Assembly: GCA_019775845.1 (NCBI GenBank)
Contig: JADQAV010000001.1
Span: forward strand, 430,970-494,969
Source of the DNA: Myrmaecium sp. VS I D KN 1
Taxonomy: Eukaryota; Ascomycota; Dothideomycetes; Valsariales; Valsariaceae
DNA: 64,000 nt
Direction of reading: 5' to 3'
Shown: one piece after another, positions 47,691 through 57,569 of the stretch
How the letters are laid out: every line of letters starts with the position of its first letter
Numbering within the stretch: the first letter of the stretch is position 1
Notes under the pieces: generated by a model
Databases searched by the model: none
What the model was told of the DNA's origin: nothing
Seen by the model: the letters and a program-made list of their open reading frames with translations, nothing else
Position numbers and translations under genes: made by a program

Positions 47691-48865
47691 AGTGGCCGCG
47701 GTGCGCGGTGAAGTGCGGTGATGAAGGATGAAGCAGGAAGAGAAGAAAGATTTCTCTTTTGCAGGTTATGGAGCTTGCGAGTGGAGCACTTGGCCCTTAC
47801 CGAGGGCACGGACGGACGCGTTCGTTACATAAGCGACGTACGGGTTCTCGCGGAGTTCAGCCGAGGGCTGCCCTGACCGCCCGCCCGCCCGCCTTCAGTA
47901 CTCCGTCTGGGCGATAAGATATCAGTTGGAACAGTGTGCTAAGACTTGGCAGTGGTCAAAGCGTTATTTCTCTTTATTCTACTACACGCAAAATACTTCA
48001 AGAAATCTTCTAAAATATAGATTCTAAAAGATTTGGAGGCCTCTGTTATATATAGGCTCAAAACTGGCGCTTTCGGGCGTATAAAAAAAATTATTATTTC
48101 GCTGTAGAACCTTGGTGTTCCTGTACGCGAGTTGATATCTTTCCGCCCAAACGGAGTAGGTTGTTGCCTTTGTTGCCTTCAGAGTTGCCCCAGCTTCCTT
48201 CCCATTGATATCATCAGCCAAGGGCAAGGGAACCCACCTGGCACTCTCCACTTCTGGGGGGTTTCGATGGATCGCTCTTGCACGGCTGCCCTCATACGTC
48301 AATTCGCCCCCAAAGCCTTCCTCTTCGCCGCTTTCCTGCCCACTCCATCTGTTCCCTTTGCCCCAGACACGTCATTGCTGCATCAAGCGGCGACAATGGA
48401 GAGTTACGAGGCATCAGCCCGCCTCACCCCAAGGGGATGTACTGTCTGTACGGAGTATAGAGACTGTTCCCATGGCCGAATATTCAGTAGAGAATCAGGG
48501 GCAGCTGCGGGACAAGCACGAGAGGACAATCTTACAGCAGCAGCCATGTGATCCCTCATTGATCTATCGCGGTAGCCTCATTCCCCCTGATTCATCCGAT
48601 CGTCCATTTTGTACGGAGGCACCCGCAGGTGGAAGTTGAGCGGGCGGGCATTCTCGGAGAAACGCAGCCCTGCCCGCAAAGCTGCCCTGCTGCCCCGCAA
48701 TACCGCTGCCCCTCTCCATATCGTCATCCGCGATGGGGACGAGCTGCGGAAGTTGGGGCGAATGGATGCGTTCACATGGGACTGATAACTCTTCCCTCCC
48801 ATCTCCCTTCAGATCCAATAAATACCCAGTAGTCCCCTCTCCAATTCCTCTCACTCTCTTCCGTC

Positions 48866-48890
48866 TCCATACTCCATACTCCATACTCCA
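48866..48890 (+). repeat. Heptanucleotide TCCATAC tandem repeat in the FBP1 leader region
   Basis: Three and a half copies of TCCATAC lie about 205-230 bp upstream of the FBP1 start codon. Its effect, if any, is unknown. Confidence 0.7.
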
Positions 48891-49092
48891 TCCCCATCCC
48901 CAAGAAAACCCCGCGCCCCTCCATCGAGCTCCCTGACCTCCATACGTGCCGAGGATCGAGCTCCGAATCCAACAAACAACCTTACCCGAGCAGCCACTTC
49001 CGTGCGTCCGACAGCAACCTTTTGCTGCAAATATCCAGCCTACCTCCACTCTACAACCCGACCTCACTCACTTCCACTCACACCCAAACACA

Positions 49093-50273
49093 ATGGCATC
49101 GCAAGCAAACGAAGCCGGGCCCGTTGGCCAAGAGAAGATCAACACCGATATCATCACCCTTACCCGCTTCCTCACCGAGGAACAGGCCAAGCACAAGGAG
49201 GCCACCGGAGACTTCACGCTCCTTTGCCACGCCCTCCAATTTGCTTTCAAGAGCATTGCGTACTACATCCGAAGAGCGAGCCTAATCAACGTAAGCCACA
49301 GCCTTTTTTGCCTTATTATGGGCTAATTACTGACCTTGTCTGCAAGCTCACCGGCCTGGCGGGATCGTCGAATACGACAGGAGATGACCAGAAGAAGCTC
49401 GACGTGATCGGCAACGACATCTTCGTCAGCGCGATGCGGAGCTGTGGCAAAGTGCGAATGCTCGTTTCCGAGGAGGTGGAGGATCTCATCATCTTCGACG
49501 AGCACCCGGAGGCGAGATACGTCGTCGCCTGCGACCCCATCGACGGATCCTCCAACCTGGACGCCGGTGTGTCGGTCGGCACGATCTTCGGCATCTTCAG
49601 GCTGCCGGAGGGTGCCAAGGGCGGCAAGGAAGATCTGCTCGTGCCCGGCACCGAGTTGATCGCGAGCGGGTTCACCATGTACGGCGCCTCCGCGCAGCTG
49701 GTGATGACGATGAAGGGCGGCACGGTCAACGGCTTCACGATGGACAACGCCTTGGGCGAGTTCATCATGACGCACCCGAACATGCGGATCCCCAAGAAGC
49801 GGTCCATCTACTCGGTCAACGAGGGGAACATGATGTACTGGGACGAGCACGTGAAGGAGTACATCAACTCGATCAAGTTCCCGAGCGATGGTAGCAAGCC
49901 TTACAGTGCCCGGTACATCGGCTCTATGGTCGCCGATGCCTACCGGACCCTGCTGTATGGCGGCATCTTCGCCTATCCGGCGGACAAGAAGAGCTCGAAG
50001 GGCAAGCTGCGGATCCTGTACGAGTGTGCGCCGATGGCACAAGTGTTTGAGAATGGTAAGTTCCGAGAACCTATGTGCATTCTGCGAAGAGGGAGAAAGA
50101 GAAACGCGTTGCTAACGAAATCAATAGCTGGCGGTCAAGCGGTCAACAGCAAAATGGAACGGATGCTCACGGTGGTGCCGGAGCACATCCACGACCGGTC
50201 GGGCATCTTCCTGGGCAGCTATGACGAGGTGCAGAAGGTGATTGACATCTACAAGAAGCACCACCCCAACTAA
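49093..50273 (+). CDS. FBP1: Fructose-1,6-bisphosphatase
   Basis: The product hydrolyses fructose 1,6-bisphosphate to fructose 6-phosphate, the committed cytosolic step of gluconeogenesis. Exons 49093-49290, 49347-50055 and 50128-50273 give 350 residues. The start is in a CACAATGG context. Key motifs are DFTLLCHALQFAFKSI, KKLDVIGNDIF, LVSEEVEDL, the metal site CDPIDGSSNLD (128-138), YSVNEGN and ARYIGSMVADAYRTLLYGG. The N-terminus MASQANEAGPVG lacks the N-terminal proline and RRxS phosphosite of the yeast enzyme. The promoter holds possible CreA sites, which would agree with glucose repression, but these hexamers are common by chance. Confidence 0.97.
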
Positions 50274-51906
50274 ATGCGACCATTTCTCGATGAAATCACC
50301 CGCGAGGATTTTCCTAAAGCTTGAGGGACATGATGTTTTTCGGAAGGATCTATTATGACATGTGGATCCTCTCGGAAGGAAAGAGGATGATGATGTCTAT
50401 ACAAGTCGTAAGCTTTGTATAAAGGAAGACCTCCTGTCGAGGTCGATGCGTACATACTTTTTGTTGTCATTCAGGAATGATATCCAAAATTGAAACGGAA
50501 ATAGATCAAAAGAAGCAAACCAATGGAACAATTGCCGATCACATCTCTCCCCGCGCTTTTTCCCCTTCCGTTCCCCTCTTCCGTGACCACTCACTCGCTC
50601 AACCAATATCTTTATCACATTAGATATAGACAAAATATTATTTTCCTTGCCTGGACCCGGATGAAGTGTGAACTGTGATACGAACTGCATAAACCGTAAT
50701 AAGATGAGGTTGATATAGGAGCTGTCCTGCCGGGTGCTGTATGTACTTGTGCTTTCTTCGGCGACGGGCAAGGCTGGCTGGCTGCCTCGGCCCACCATGC
50801 AGACAGACACTTTCACTTCGGACGATTGTTCGTTTACGGCTGCGGGGGCCTTTGAATCACTCTTTCTGATTTTTCTTTCCGCTTCTTCTTCATCCTTATG
50901 TTCTCTGGACGCTGAATAGTAGGGGTTCCTGCACAATCCTTGTACCTCGCGTGCTGCAGCAACATCGGGCTCGATACCGGCTCATGGAGTGTGATTCATG
51001 CCGGCTGTTCAAAGGGCATCACATTTCTATTCTTTCTTCCCTCCAGAAAGAAAAGAAAAAGAGTTAAAGCCCTTGCCCATGAACGGGACAGCCCCTGGTC
51101 AGTTCCTCCCCATCATGTGCAACACCACCACACCATTTCCCCCCCCTTTTTTTTCTTCTTCTTCCCTTTTCTCTCTCTTTTTAAGCGCCCGGGTGATGAG
51201 GGGTGGGTGGTTGGGTTCTAGGTTCCTCCCCTGCGGCGGGAAGCGCGCTCACTCGCTCGCTTCTCGATTTACGGCGGTAGCGCAGGGCCAGAAATAGCAG
51301 CGCTGACCCTCTGCTCCTCCATCACCATCACCATCACCGTTCACTTTTTCCTTTGCTTCCACGATTATGCATCACTCCGTGGGGTTCGGCACAGACTGGC
51401 ATTGGCTCTCTTTGACAGGACAGAAGACTACCTAATCCCCTCTCTTCCCCCCATACATATCCAATCGAAAGGCCCAATCGCATGGAGCACCGAGGGTGGC
51501 ACGATCCAGCTGCACGCATGCCTGCCCTCTCCCTCTATCCCCTGACCTTCTCCCTCCCGCCCACTTCTCCCCAATCAGCGTGTCTCCCCACCAGATCGTC
51601 CCCGTCACACAGACGGTTTTTAAGGTACGATACGATGGAGGAGGTCCTGGTCCTGGTCCTGGTCCTACCAACCAACTCCTGACCGCACCGATGGGGCCTA
51701 AAGCACAAGTGTCTACCATAGTCACTGTCACTCGGGCTGCTTCCCGCACATGGAACTGCCCTGAGCACACATTCTATTTCGTCCATCCCGTCCCTCCTGC
51801 AGGCTGTGATTGAGATATCAACAGTGGCCCCGGCTGGCCTCTTGTCGCAGCAGCCGCTGAGTGCTTTGCCCCAAGCCTCCTCGTTCACGCCGCCGATGTG
51901 ATTCCC
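50274..51906. other. Spacer between FBP1 and the large low-complexity protein
   Basis: An AT-rich FBP1 3' flank, then T/C-rich tracts (51140-51185) and a CATCAC repeat near 51320-51340, then a GGTCCT repeat near 51640-51665. A 179-codon antisense frame (50936-50397) has no protein-like features. The C-rich end is the probable leader of the next gene. Confidence 0.5.
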
Positions 51907-54900
51907 ATGTCCATGGCCATGTCCATGCCCAACATCATGGCTTCAGAACGTGCGGCTTCTGCTTCTGCTTCTGCTTCTGCTTCTGCTTCTGCTTCTGCTT
52001 CTGCTTCTGCTTCTGCTTCCGCTTCTTCGCCTCTCTTTCAACCCTCTCCCTCCAATCCCTCCTCCCCATATCCCTCTCCCTCTCCTTCCGTGCCTCTCCA
52101 ACATCTCCCTCCTCCTCCTCCCCCACCGCCGCCGCCTCCCGCCTCACAACCGCTCGGAGGGCCTTTGCCGCTCCGGCGCCTCGCCGACCACCAACGTCCG
52201 ACGATATCTACCGCGCTGGCCACTCCACCGCCGCATGGAGGAGCAGCATACGGTTGGCCGTACACGCCCGCCTCCGCGACCACAGTGAACACGCCGTTCT
52301 CCCCGTATGCCTCGTCGTCGACCATGTCCACCCTACTCTCGTCCGCACCCTCCGCCGGCTCGTCCCCCATGCCGCTGCGCAGCGCGTCCGGCATCCCCTC
52401 CGCCTACAACCCGCAGGAGTGGGCTGGGGGTCCGCGCAGCACCCCCGGCGGCGGAGGAGGAGGAGGAGGAGGAGGAGCGTACGTCCCGTCGCCGAATGCC
52501 CCGCCGCCGATGGATCCGAGCAGGACGAGGAATTTGACGGGAATGGAGGGTAAATCGACTGATTTCTTTCGCTTCACTTTCTTCTTCTTCTGGAAGCAGT
52601 GTGGACTTGCCTCCTGCTGCTTCAACGCCCCGCCCCCTCTGTGACGTGAAACGCTTTACGATGTCTTTATTTCTTTCTTTTCTATTAAAAATTCTTGGGG
52701 TTCTTTCTCCAACTGTGATCAGTCGCTGAACTGTCATGGATCTACAGCCGCAATGCCAACTCCACCCCCACCGTATTCGCCTTCCCCATCGCAGAGCCTG
52801 TCACAGGCAGCCGGCATTCCTGTACCAAGCGCACAAGGACCCCGTGCCGTGGGAAGCTCGTCTTCTCCGCAGGTCGCAGCATGCTCCGAGTTCCCTAATC
52901 GGAGCGCTTCAGGCGGGACGACATCACATCTTCCTGCGGTCTCCTATGAATATGGCCGACCAACGACGACCAGTCCGTCCGATTGCACAACGAGCAGCGC
53001 TCCTGCCCCCCAGTTCCCGCCACCTCCACCGAACGGTCGAGATCGATCGCAGTCCAGAACGCGAGGGGAGCGGTCGATCTTTGGCCTCTCCGCCCTCACA
53101 CGAAATCGGCAGTCTCAGCAGATCGAACCCTCCGCCATTGAGGCTTTGCACCTCGGTACCGCTGAGGCTATAGCACGAGCGCCAACGGCCCATCTCCAGA
53201 ATCACGCGCAGCTTAGAGCGTACGTATAGCCTCGTCGGCCATGGCGACGCTGCTGACCTCTCGTACAGACAACCAGGCGCTCCTGCTGAAGCTGGGTATG
53301 ACTGGCAGATGGAGCCCCAACCGAGGCCCCCGGCCGCGCGAAGAGCGGTGTCCACGGGTGCGATCAGCGCCTCGGGGACCGCGATGCGATCGCGAGAAGA
53401 TGTGCGATCCAGTGTCGCGTGGAACCCGGCGATGCCACTGCCTCCGCCGCCCCCTGGCCCGCCACCCAACGGTTCCCGATCCGCCAGCGCCAGCAGAACT
53501 ACAGACCATGTCCGTTCTGCGTCATCGGACAGACATGGCATTGCGGCGCCTCCGACGAGGCGACCGCCGCCTCAACATGGTACTGCTCTTGGACCTGTTC
53601 CGCCCACCCCCGCCGACTGGATTGATGAAGATGTGCGAACTCACGCTCGATCGCCCGCCATGCGTGGGCTTCATGTCGACACGACATCGGTAGGGAACGA
53701 TGACCACCACGGCGGCTCTCGCTACGGCGATATTGGTACATCCGGTCGCCGAGGCGTCGGAGAAGCCCAAACAGCACATCCGTCGTCGACGTCAACGCTT
53801 TACGGTGGTTTGAGCCGCACACCGGCGCGTCGCGACCCCAGTGCCCGAGGAATCCGCGAGAGGAGGAGCGAGAGTCGCGCAGCGCGTGAGCGGCGAGGCG
53901 AGGCGCAATCGGCGGTTGAACCGAGCAACAACCCATGGGCTAAGGACATGGAAGCAGCTGCCACCGCGAAACCGCCGGACCTGGTACTCAACGCCAGCGG
54001 CGGGGCCATCAGCCGCCGCAGGACCATCACACGGGGGACGCCGCGGAGCGGGAAGTCCTTGCCTTCCCCGAGTGAGGCTCCAGCAGCGAGACAACCACTT
54101 GGAGACCGGCAGGTCTCGGATCCCATCCGGTCGTCTCCTTCCTTGCATACTTCGGACCAAGGAATGCCTGGACGTGCCTTTGCGCCGACGCCACCCTTTT
54201 CGCCCACATTGAATGAACATCACCGGAGCAAAGGCCCCTCGCCGATGGTACCTCCGAAGACTCTTCCTACACCGCCGCCTCAGCGAATGGATGATGGTGG
54301 TCTCGCGCCCTCTGTTGGACCTGCGAGCGGTTCTAAGGATAGACCGATTTCTCATATCCTACATATCCCGCACGAGGATGTCTCGATGCATGCTCCGTTG
54401 TCTCCGTTTCGTCCACCAGGAGTTGGTAGGGCAGTATCTCCATTGCCTAACACCGTTGAGAAAGCTCCACCGGAAGAGTCCGAGCAAGATGCTTTCGCTC
54501 GGGCTGCAATCAGTCGGCACAATACTTTCGTTGAGAAGGAGGCCGCTGCGCAGTCGGATCAAGAGAGGCTCGAGCTGTTTGCGGAATACATCGTTTATGA
54601 GTCTCGGATACGGAGAGACCGGTACTCGATTGCTTTTGATGCTATGGCTAGTGATATCCTTGACTTGACCAGGGATATGTGGCGCTCGTTCGTTCCCACG
54701 ACGGGAAGACGCTCGACCACCCCGAGCGGACCGACAACCGCGCCGGCGCAGGGCAGCTGGACGCCTCAGTCCTCCACAGCAGGAGGATCCGCGTATGACG
54801 CGGGTAGAAGATCTTTTGAGGGCGCTAGTCGGACCGCTCAGAGTCCGGCATCAAGCTTTACTGAGCCCGATTCACCAGCCAGCGCAGGTCAGACGAAGCC

Positions 54901-56596
54901 ACAGCGGGAGAGCCAACTGTGGCAGCCGTGCCTTTCGCCCATCCCGAGCATGGCCATGAGCACCATCCCGGACGACGAGGACTCTCGGGGCCGATCGGCA
55001 AGTCGGTGGTGGGAAAGCAGCGCGGAGGGTTCGTCGGGTCGGGGCGGGAGGAAGCTCGAACGGAGCAAGAGGGAGTCGAAGTATATGGGCTTGCCCAAGG
55101 AAGAATACGCCCAGTGGGAGATGGACCAACATTCGGCGTACAGCGGCACGCCGGGACCCAGTCTTGATTACAGCCAGTACGGACCTAATGAATACCCGCC
55201 TGAGAAGGTCGATGGCAGCGGCCAGCAGAACGGACCCGTACCGACATCGGCGCATTCGTATGGATTCTTGCAACAATCCGCGCCCGCCACGCCGGATCCG
55301 CGGAAGTTGGACGTGTCGAGACTGGTCACGCTGCCTCCGCCGTATCCACGCCACCACCCCGCGGTCGAGAACAACCACCCAGAATTGGCGGCGATCAGGG
55401 CCACCTGGCGTCAGTTGGGGGATCTCTCGGAGGCGACCAACACCAAGAAGAGCTTCCGTACCAAGATCAGTGCCATGGGCGAGCAGGTGCGCCGTGAGAC
55501 GCACGAACGTCGCCAGGCCCTCCGAATGACGATGCAGGACCGGATACGAGCGGGCACGGCGTCGTTCGCGGATGCGGCGGAGGAAGAAGCGGAGTTCGAG
55601 GCGCGGGAGGCGCAGCGCAGCCGCGAGCAGGTCCAGTCCGAGTTTGACACGTTCGAGAAGGATGTCATGGCGCCGCTGCATGCGAAGTTTTCTGACCGGG
55701 TCAGCCGGGCGACGGCGGCGATCGAAGAGCTTCGCAGCGGCCTGTGCAACGACGCGCAGGAGTCGAATCCGAATCAGACGCAGGAGGAAGGCGACGAGCA
55801 GCCGGAGCTGCTGGAGAAGCTGACGCTGTTGAAGTGGCTGTTCGAGACGCGGGAGCAGCTGCACCGGGAGATCTTCGAGCTGACGAACGAGCGGAACGAC
55901 CTGTTCAAGGCGGTGGTTATTACCCCCTACCTCCTGGCCAAGAATGAAGACAAGCTCCGGGAGACGGAGGCGTTCTTCCTCGCGGACGCGCGCGAGCGGA
56001 CGCTGACGTTCGAGCGCGAGAGCCAGCAGCGGTTCGAGCAGCTGCTCGGGACGGTGGAGGGCGCGGTGACGCGCGGGGTGGAGGCCCAGCTGAGCGCGTT
56101 CTGGGACATCGCGCCGGGGCTGCGGGCGGTGGTGCAGAAGGTGCCGACGGCGCGAGCCCGACTGCGGGACGACTTCGCCGTCGCCATCCCGCCCGCGGAG
56201 CTGGCGGAGAACCCGAGCTACGCGGCCCACCCGCTGCAGTACCTCCACGCGCTCCTGACGCACGCCCGCGCGAGCGCGCGCCAGTTCACCGAGAGCCAGG
56301 TCAACTTGCTGTGCTTGCTGCATGAGGTCAAGACGGCGGTCATGGTGGCGGGCAGCCGGGTGCTGGCGAGTCAGCGGGTGGGCGCCGGCGGCGAGGACCG
56401 TGCTGCCGTCGAGGCGGAGATGGAGGATGTGCGTGCGATGGAGGAGCGGCGTCTGACGGCGGAGCTGCAGGAGCGTGTGGGCGAGGCGGAGAAGCAGTGG
56501 TGGGAGGGCTTGGGGGAGGGGATCGGCGCGGTGACGGCGGCGGTGGAGGGTTGGTTGAAGGAGTCGGGGGGGTGGGATGAGAGTTTGTTGGAGTGA
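51907..56596 (+). CDS. Large low-complexity fungal protein with conserved-looking coiled-coil C-terminal domain; function unknown
   Basis: Exons 51907-52549, 52748-53219 and 53269-56596 give 1480 residues. The start is the first ATG of the frame. The N-terminal half is disordered: an Ala-Ser repeat at about 16-40, polyproline runs (about 70-80), a 10-Gly run, further Pro/Ser/Arg-rich regions with PPPPY and PPPPPGPPP motifs that could bind SH3 or profilin-type partners. From about residue 805 sequence becomes ordered: QERLELFAEYIVYESRIRRDRYSIAFDAMASDILDLTRDMWR, then from about 1090 to the end long charged helices with probable coiled coils (RQLGDLSEATNTKKSF, EREIFELTNERNDLFK-like). I do not recognise a named family. 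A cytoskeletal or polarity scaffold would fit, but this is only suggested by architecture. Confidence 0.8.
51955..52026 (+). repeat. Hexanucleotide GCTTCT array, 12 units, encoding (Ala-Ser)n
   Basis: Twelve consecutive GCTTCT units, only the eleventh changed (GCTTCC), encode alternating Ala-Ser near the N-terminus of the large protein. The near-perfect DNA repetition, including synonymous positions, points to recent expansion by slippage. Confidence 0.92.
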
Positions 56597-57569
56597 GGAT
56601 GGCTGATCCTCTGTCTCTGTTTATTTCTTCTTTTCCTTTTTCTCTTTTTATTTTCATTCCCACTTTCGTTGCCAGATATTTACGTAGATATACGAGTTGA
56701 CGAGAGACGATGTGAGGAGGAAGTATTGTGGCCTGAGGCACTAGTCTGAGGATGCGTGGATGCCTTGATCGTTCGTTGCCTTATAAGAAAGAAGCTGAGG
56801 CATTAAGGCATAAACGTCACTTTTTCGCTGTGTGGAGGGATAAGGTAGTCACGTGGCTGGCACCTGCCGTTTGTGAAGCGACGAAGATTTCAAGCAAAAA
56901 GATTTCGTTCGCTCTTTGTCCACCGCCACCTTCAAAAACCCCCCCATCCTCACACGTCTGCCCAACCGCAACGACAGAGCCAGCTTCTCTCGAAGTGAAC
57001 TCTGTGATTCACACCTCCCCCCGTTTCCCCGGATAAAAAAAACCGTCGAAAAAAAATTTCAAAAAAACCCTACAAAAATCCTCTTTTCGTGGATCCCCCC
57101 CGCAACCGACCGACTTCATCCTCCAACCTACTCCAACCTACAACCTCTTCCCTTCTGTTCTCTTCCCTCGTGTTCGCTTTCAGCAAACGATCCGAGCAGC
57201 CGTCCGTGTTTTCCTGACCGCAGCTTCGATCCCTCTGACCCACGGTCCGTCTCGCACGTATACACACACGTTGCGACACTTTTCTATTCGACCGCTCCGC
57301 GTCAGTCTCTTTGCATTCGCTGCTTGAAGACCGACTTCCGTCCGTCGTACATCTCATATTTGCCCCCGGACTCCGCTTTTCGTTGTCCGAACACAGGTGC
57401 GTGTGCCGTCGTGTGTGCGAGTACGATGTACGCTTATTTGGGTCTGCGCCGAGCGTTGCACGTTTCGCGTTTGCGTGCCCGAACGGCGAACCAAAAGCGT
57501 GGACATCCGTCGTGCCCTCTTCGTTTCCCGCGAACAAGCTAACACGAAGGGTCGCTCAGATATCCCATC
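56597..57569. promoter_or_regulatory. PAB1 promoter and long leader
   Basis: The 3' flank of the large protein gene is followed by the PAB1 promoter and leader. An A-rich cluster lies at 57035-57078, and the following 490 bases up to the ATG are strongly pyrimidine-rich with CCAACCTA direct repeats near 57121-57145, typical of highly expressed fungal leaders. A leader intron is possible but not assigned. Confidence 0.6.
57035..57078 (+). promoter_or_regulatory. A-rich cluster upstream of PAB1 (candidate autoregulatory element)
   Basis: Four oligo-A runs of eight, eight, seven and five A lie within 44 bases, about 490 bases upstream of the PAB1 start codon. Family knowledge: poly(A)-binding protein mRNAs in animals carry A-rich 5' UTR tracts bound by PABP to repress its own translation. 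Whether this cluster is inside the transcript is not known. Confidence 0.5.

Larger units (their letters stand above)
45953..49092. other. 3.1-kb gene-free region, AT-richer on the left
   Basis: From 45960 to about 48130 the composition is more AT-rich than other spacers and lacks long open frames. Minus-strand pieces around 47340-46500 contain plausible splice-like signals (GTATGT...TTTAG) but no recognisable protein, so I do not call a gene. A perfect hairpin lies at 47652-47690. The right part (48130-49092) is the FBP1 promoter and leader, with a tandem TCCATAC repeat at 48866-48890, an AATAAATAC stretch near 48820, and a few GC-rich hexamers matching the CreA consensus SYGGRG (for example CTGGGG near 48256). 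Confidence 0.5.

Noticed and set aside
50397-50936. 179-codon minus-strand frame downstream of FBP1
   Set aside because: No ordered sequence, no homology recognised, and it covers an AT-rich 3' flank.
54872-56323. 483-codon antisense frame in the large low-complexity gene
   Set aside because: Arg/Leu/Gln-rich product typical of a GC-rich coding shadow; the sense frame has clear helical protein features.
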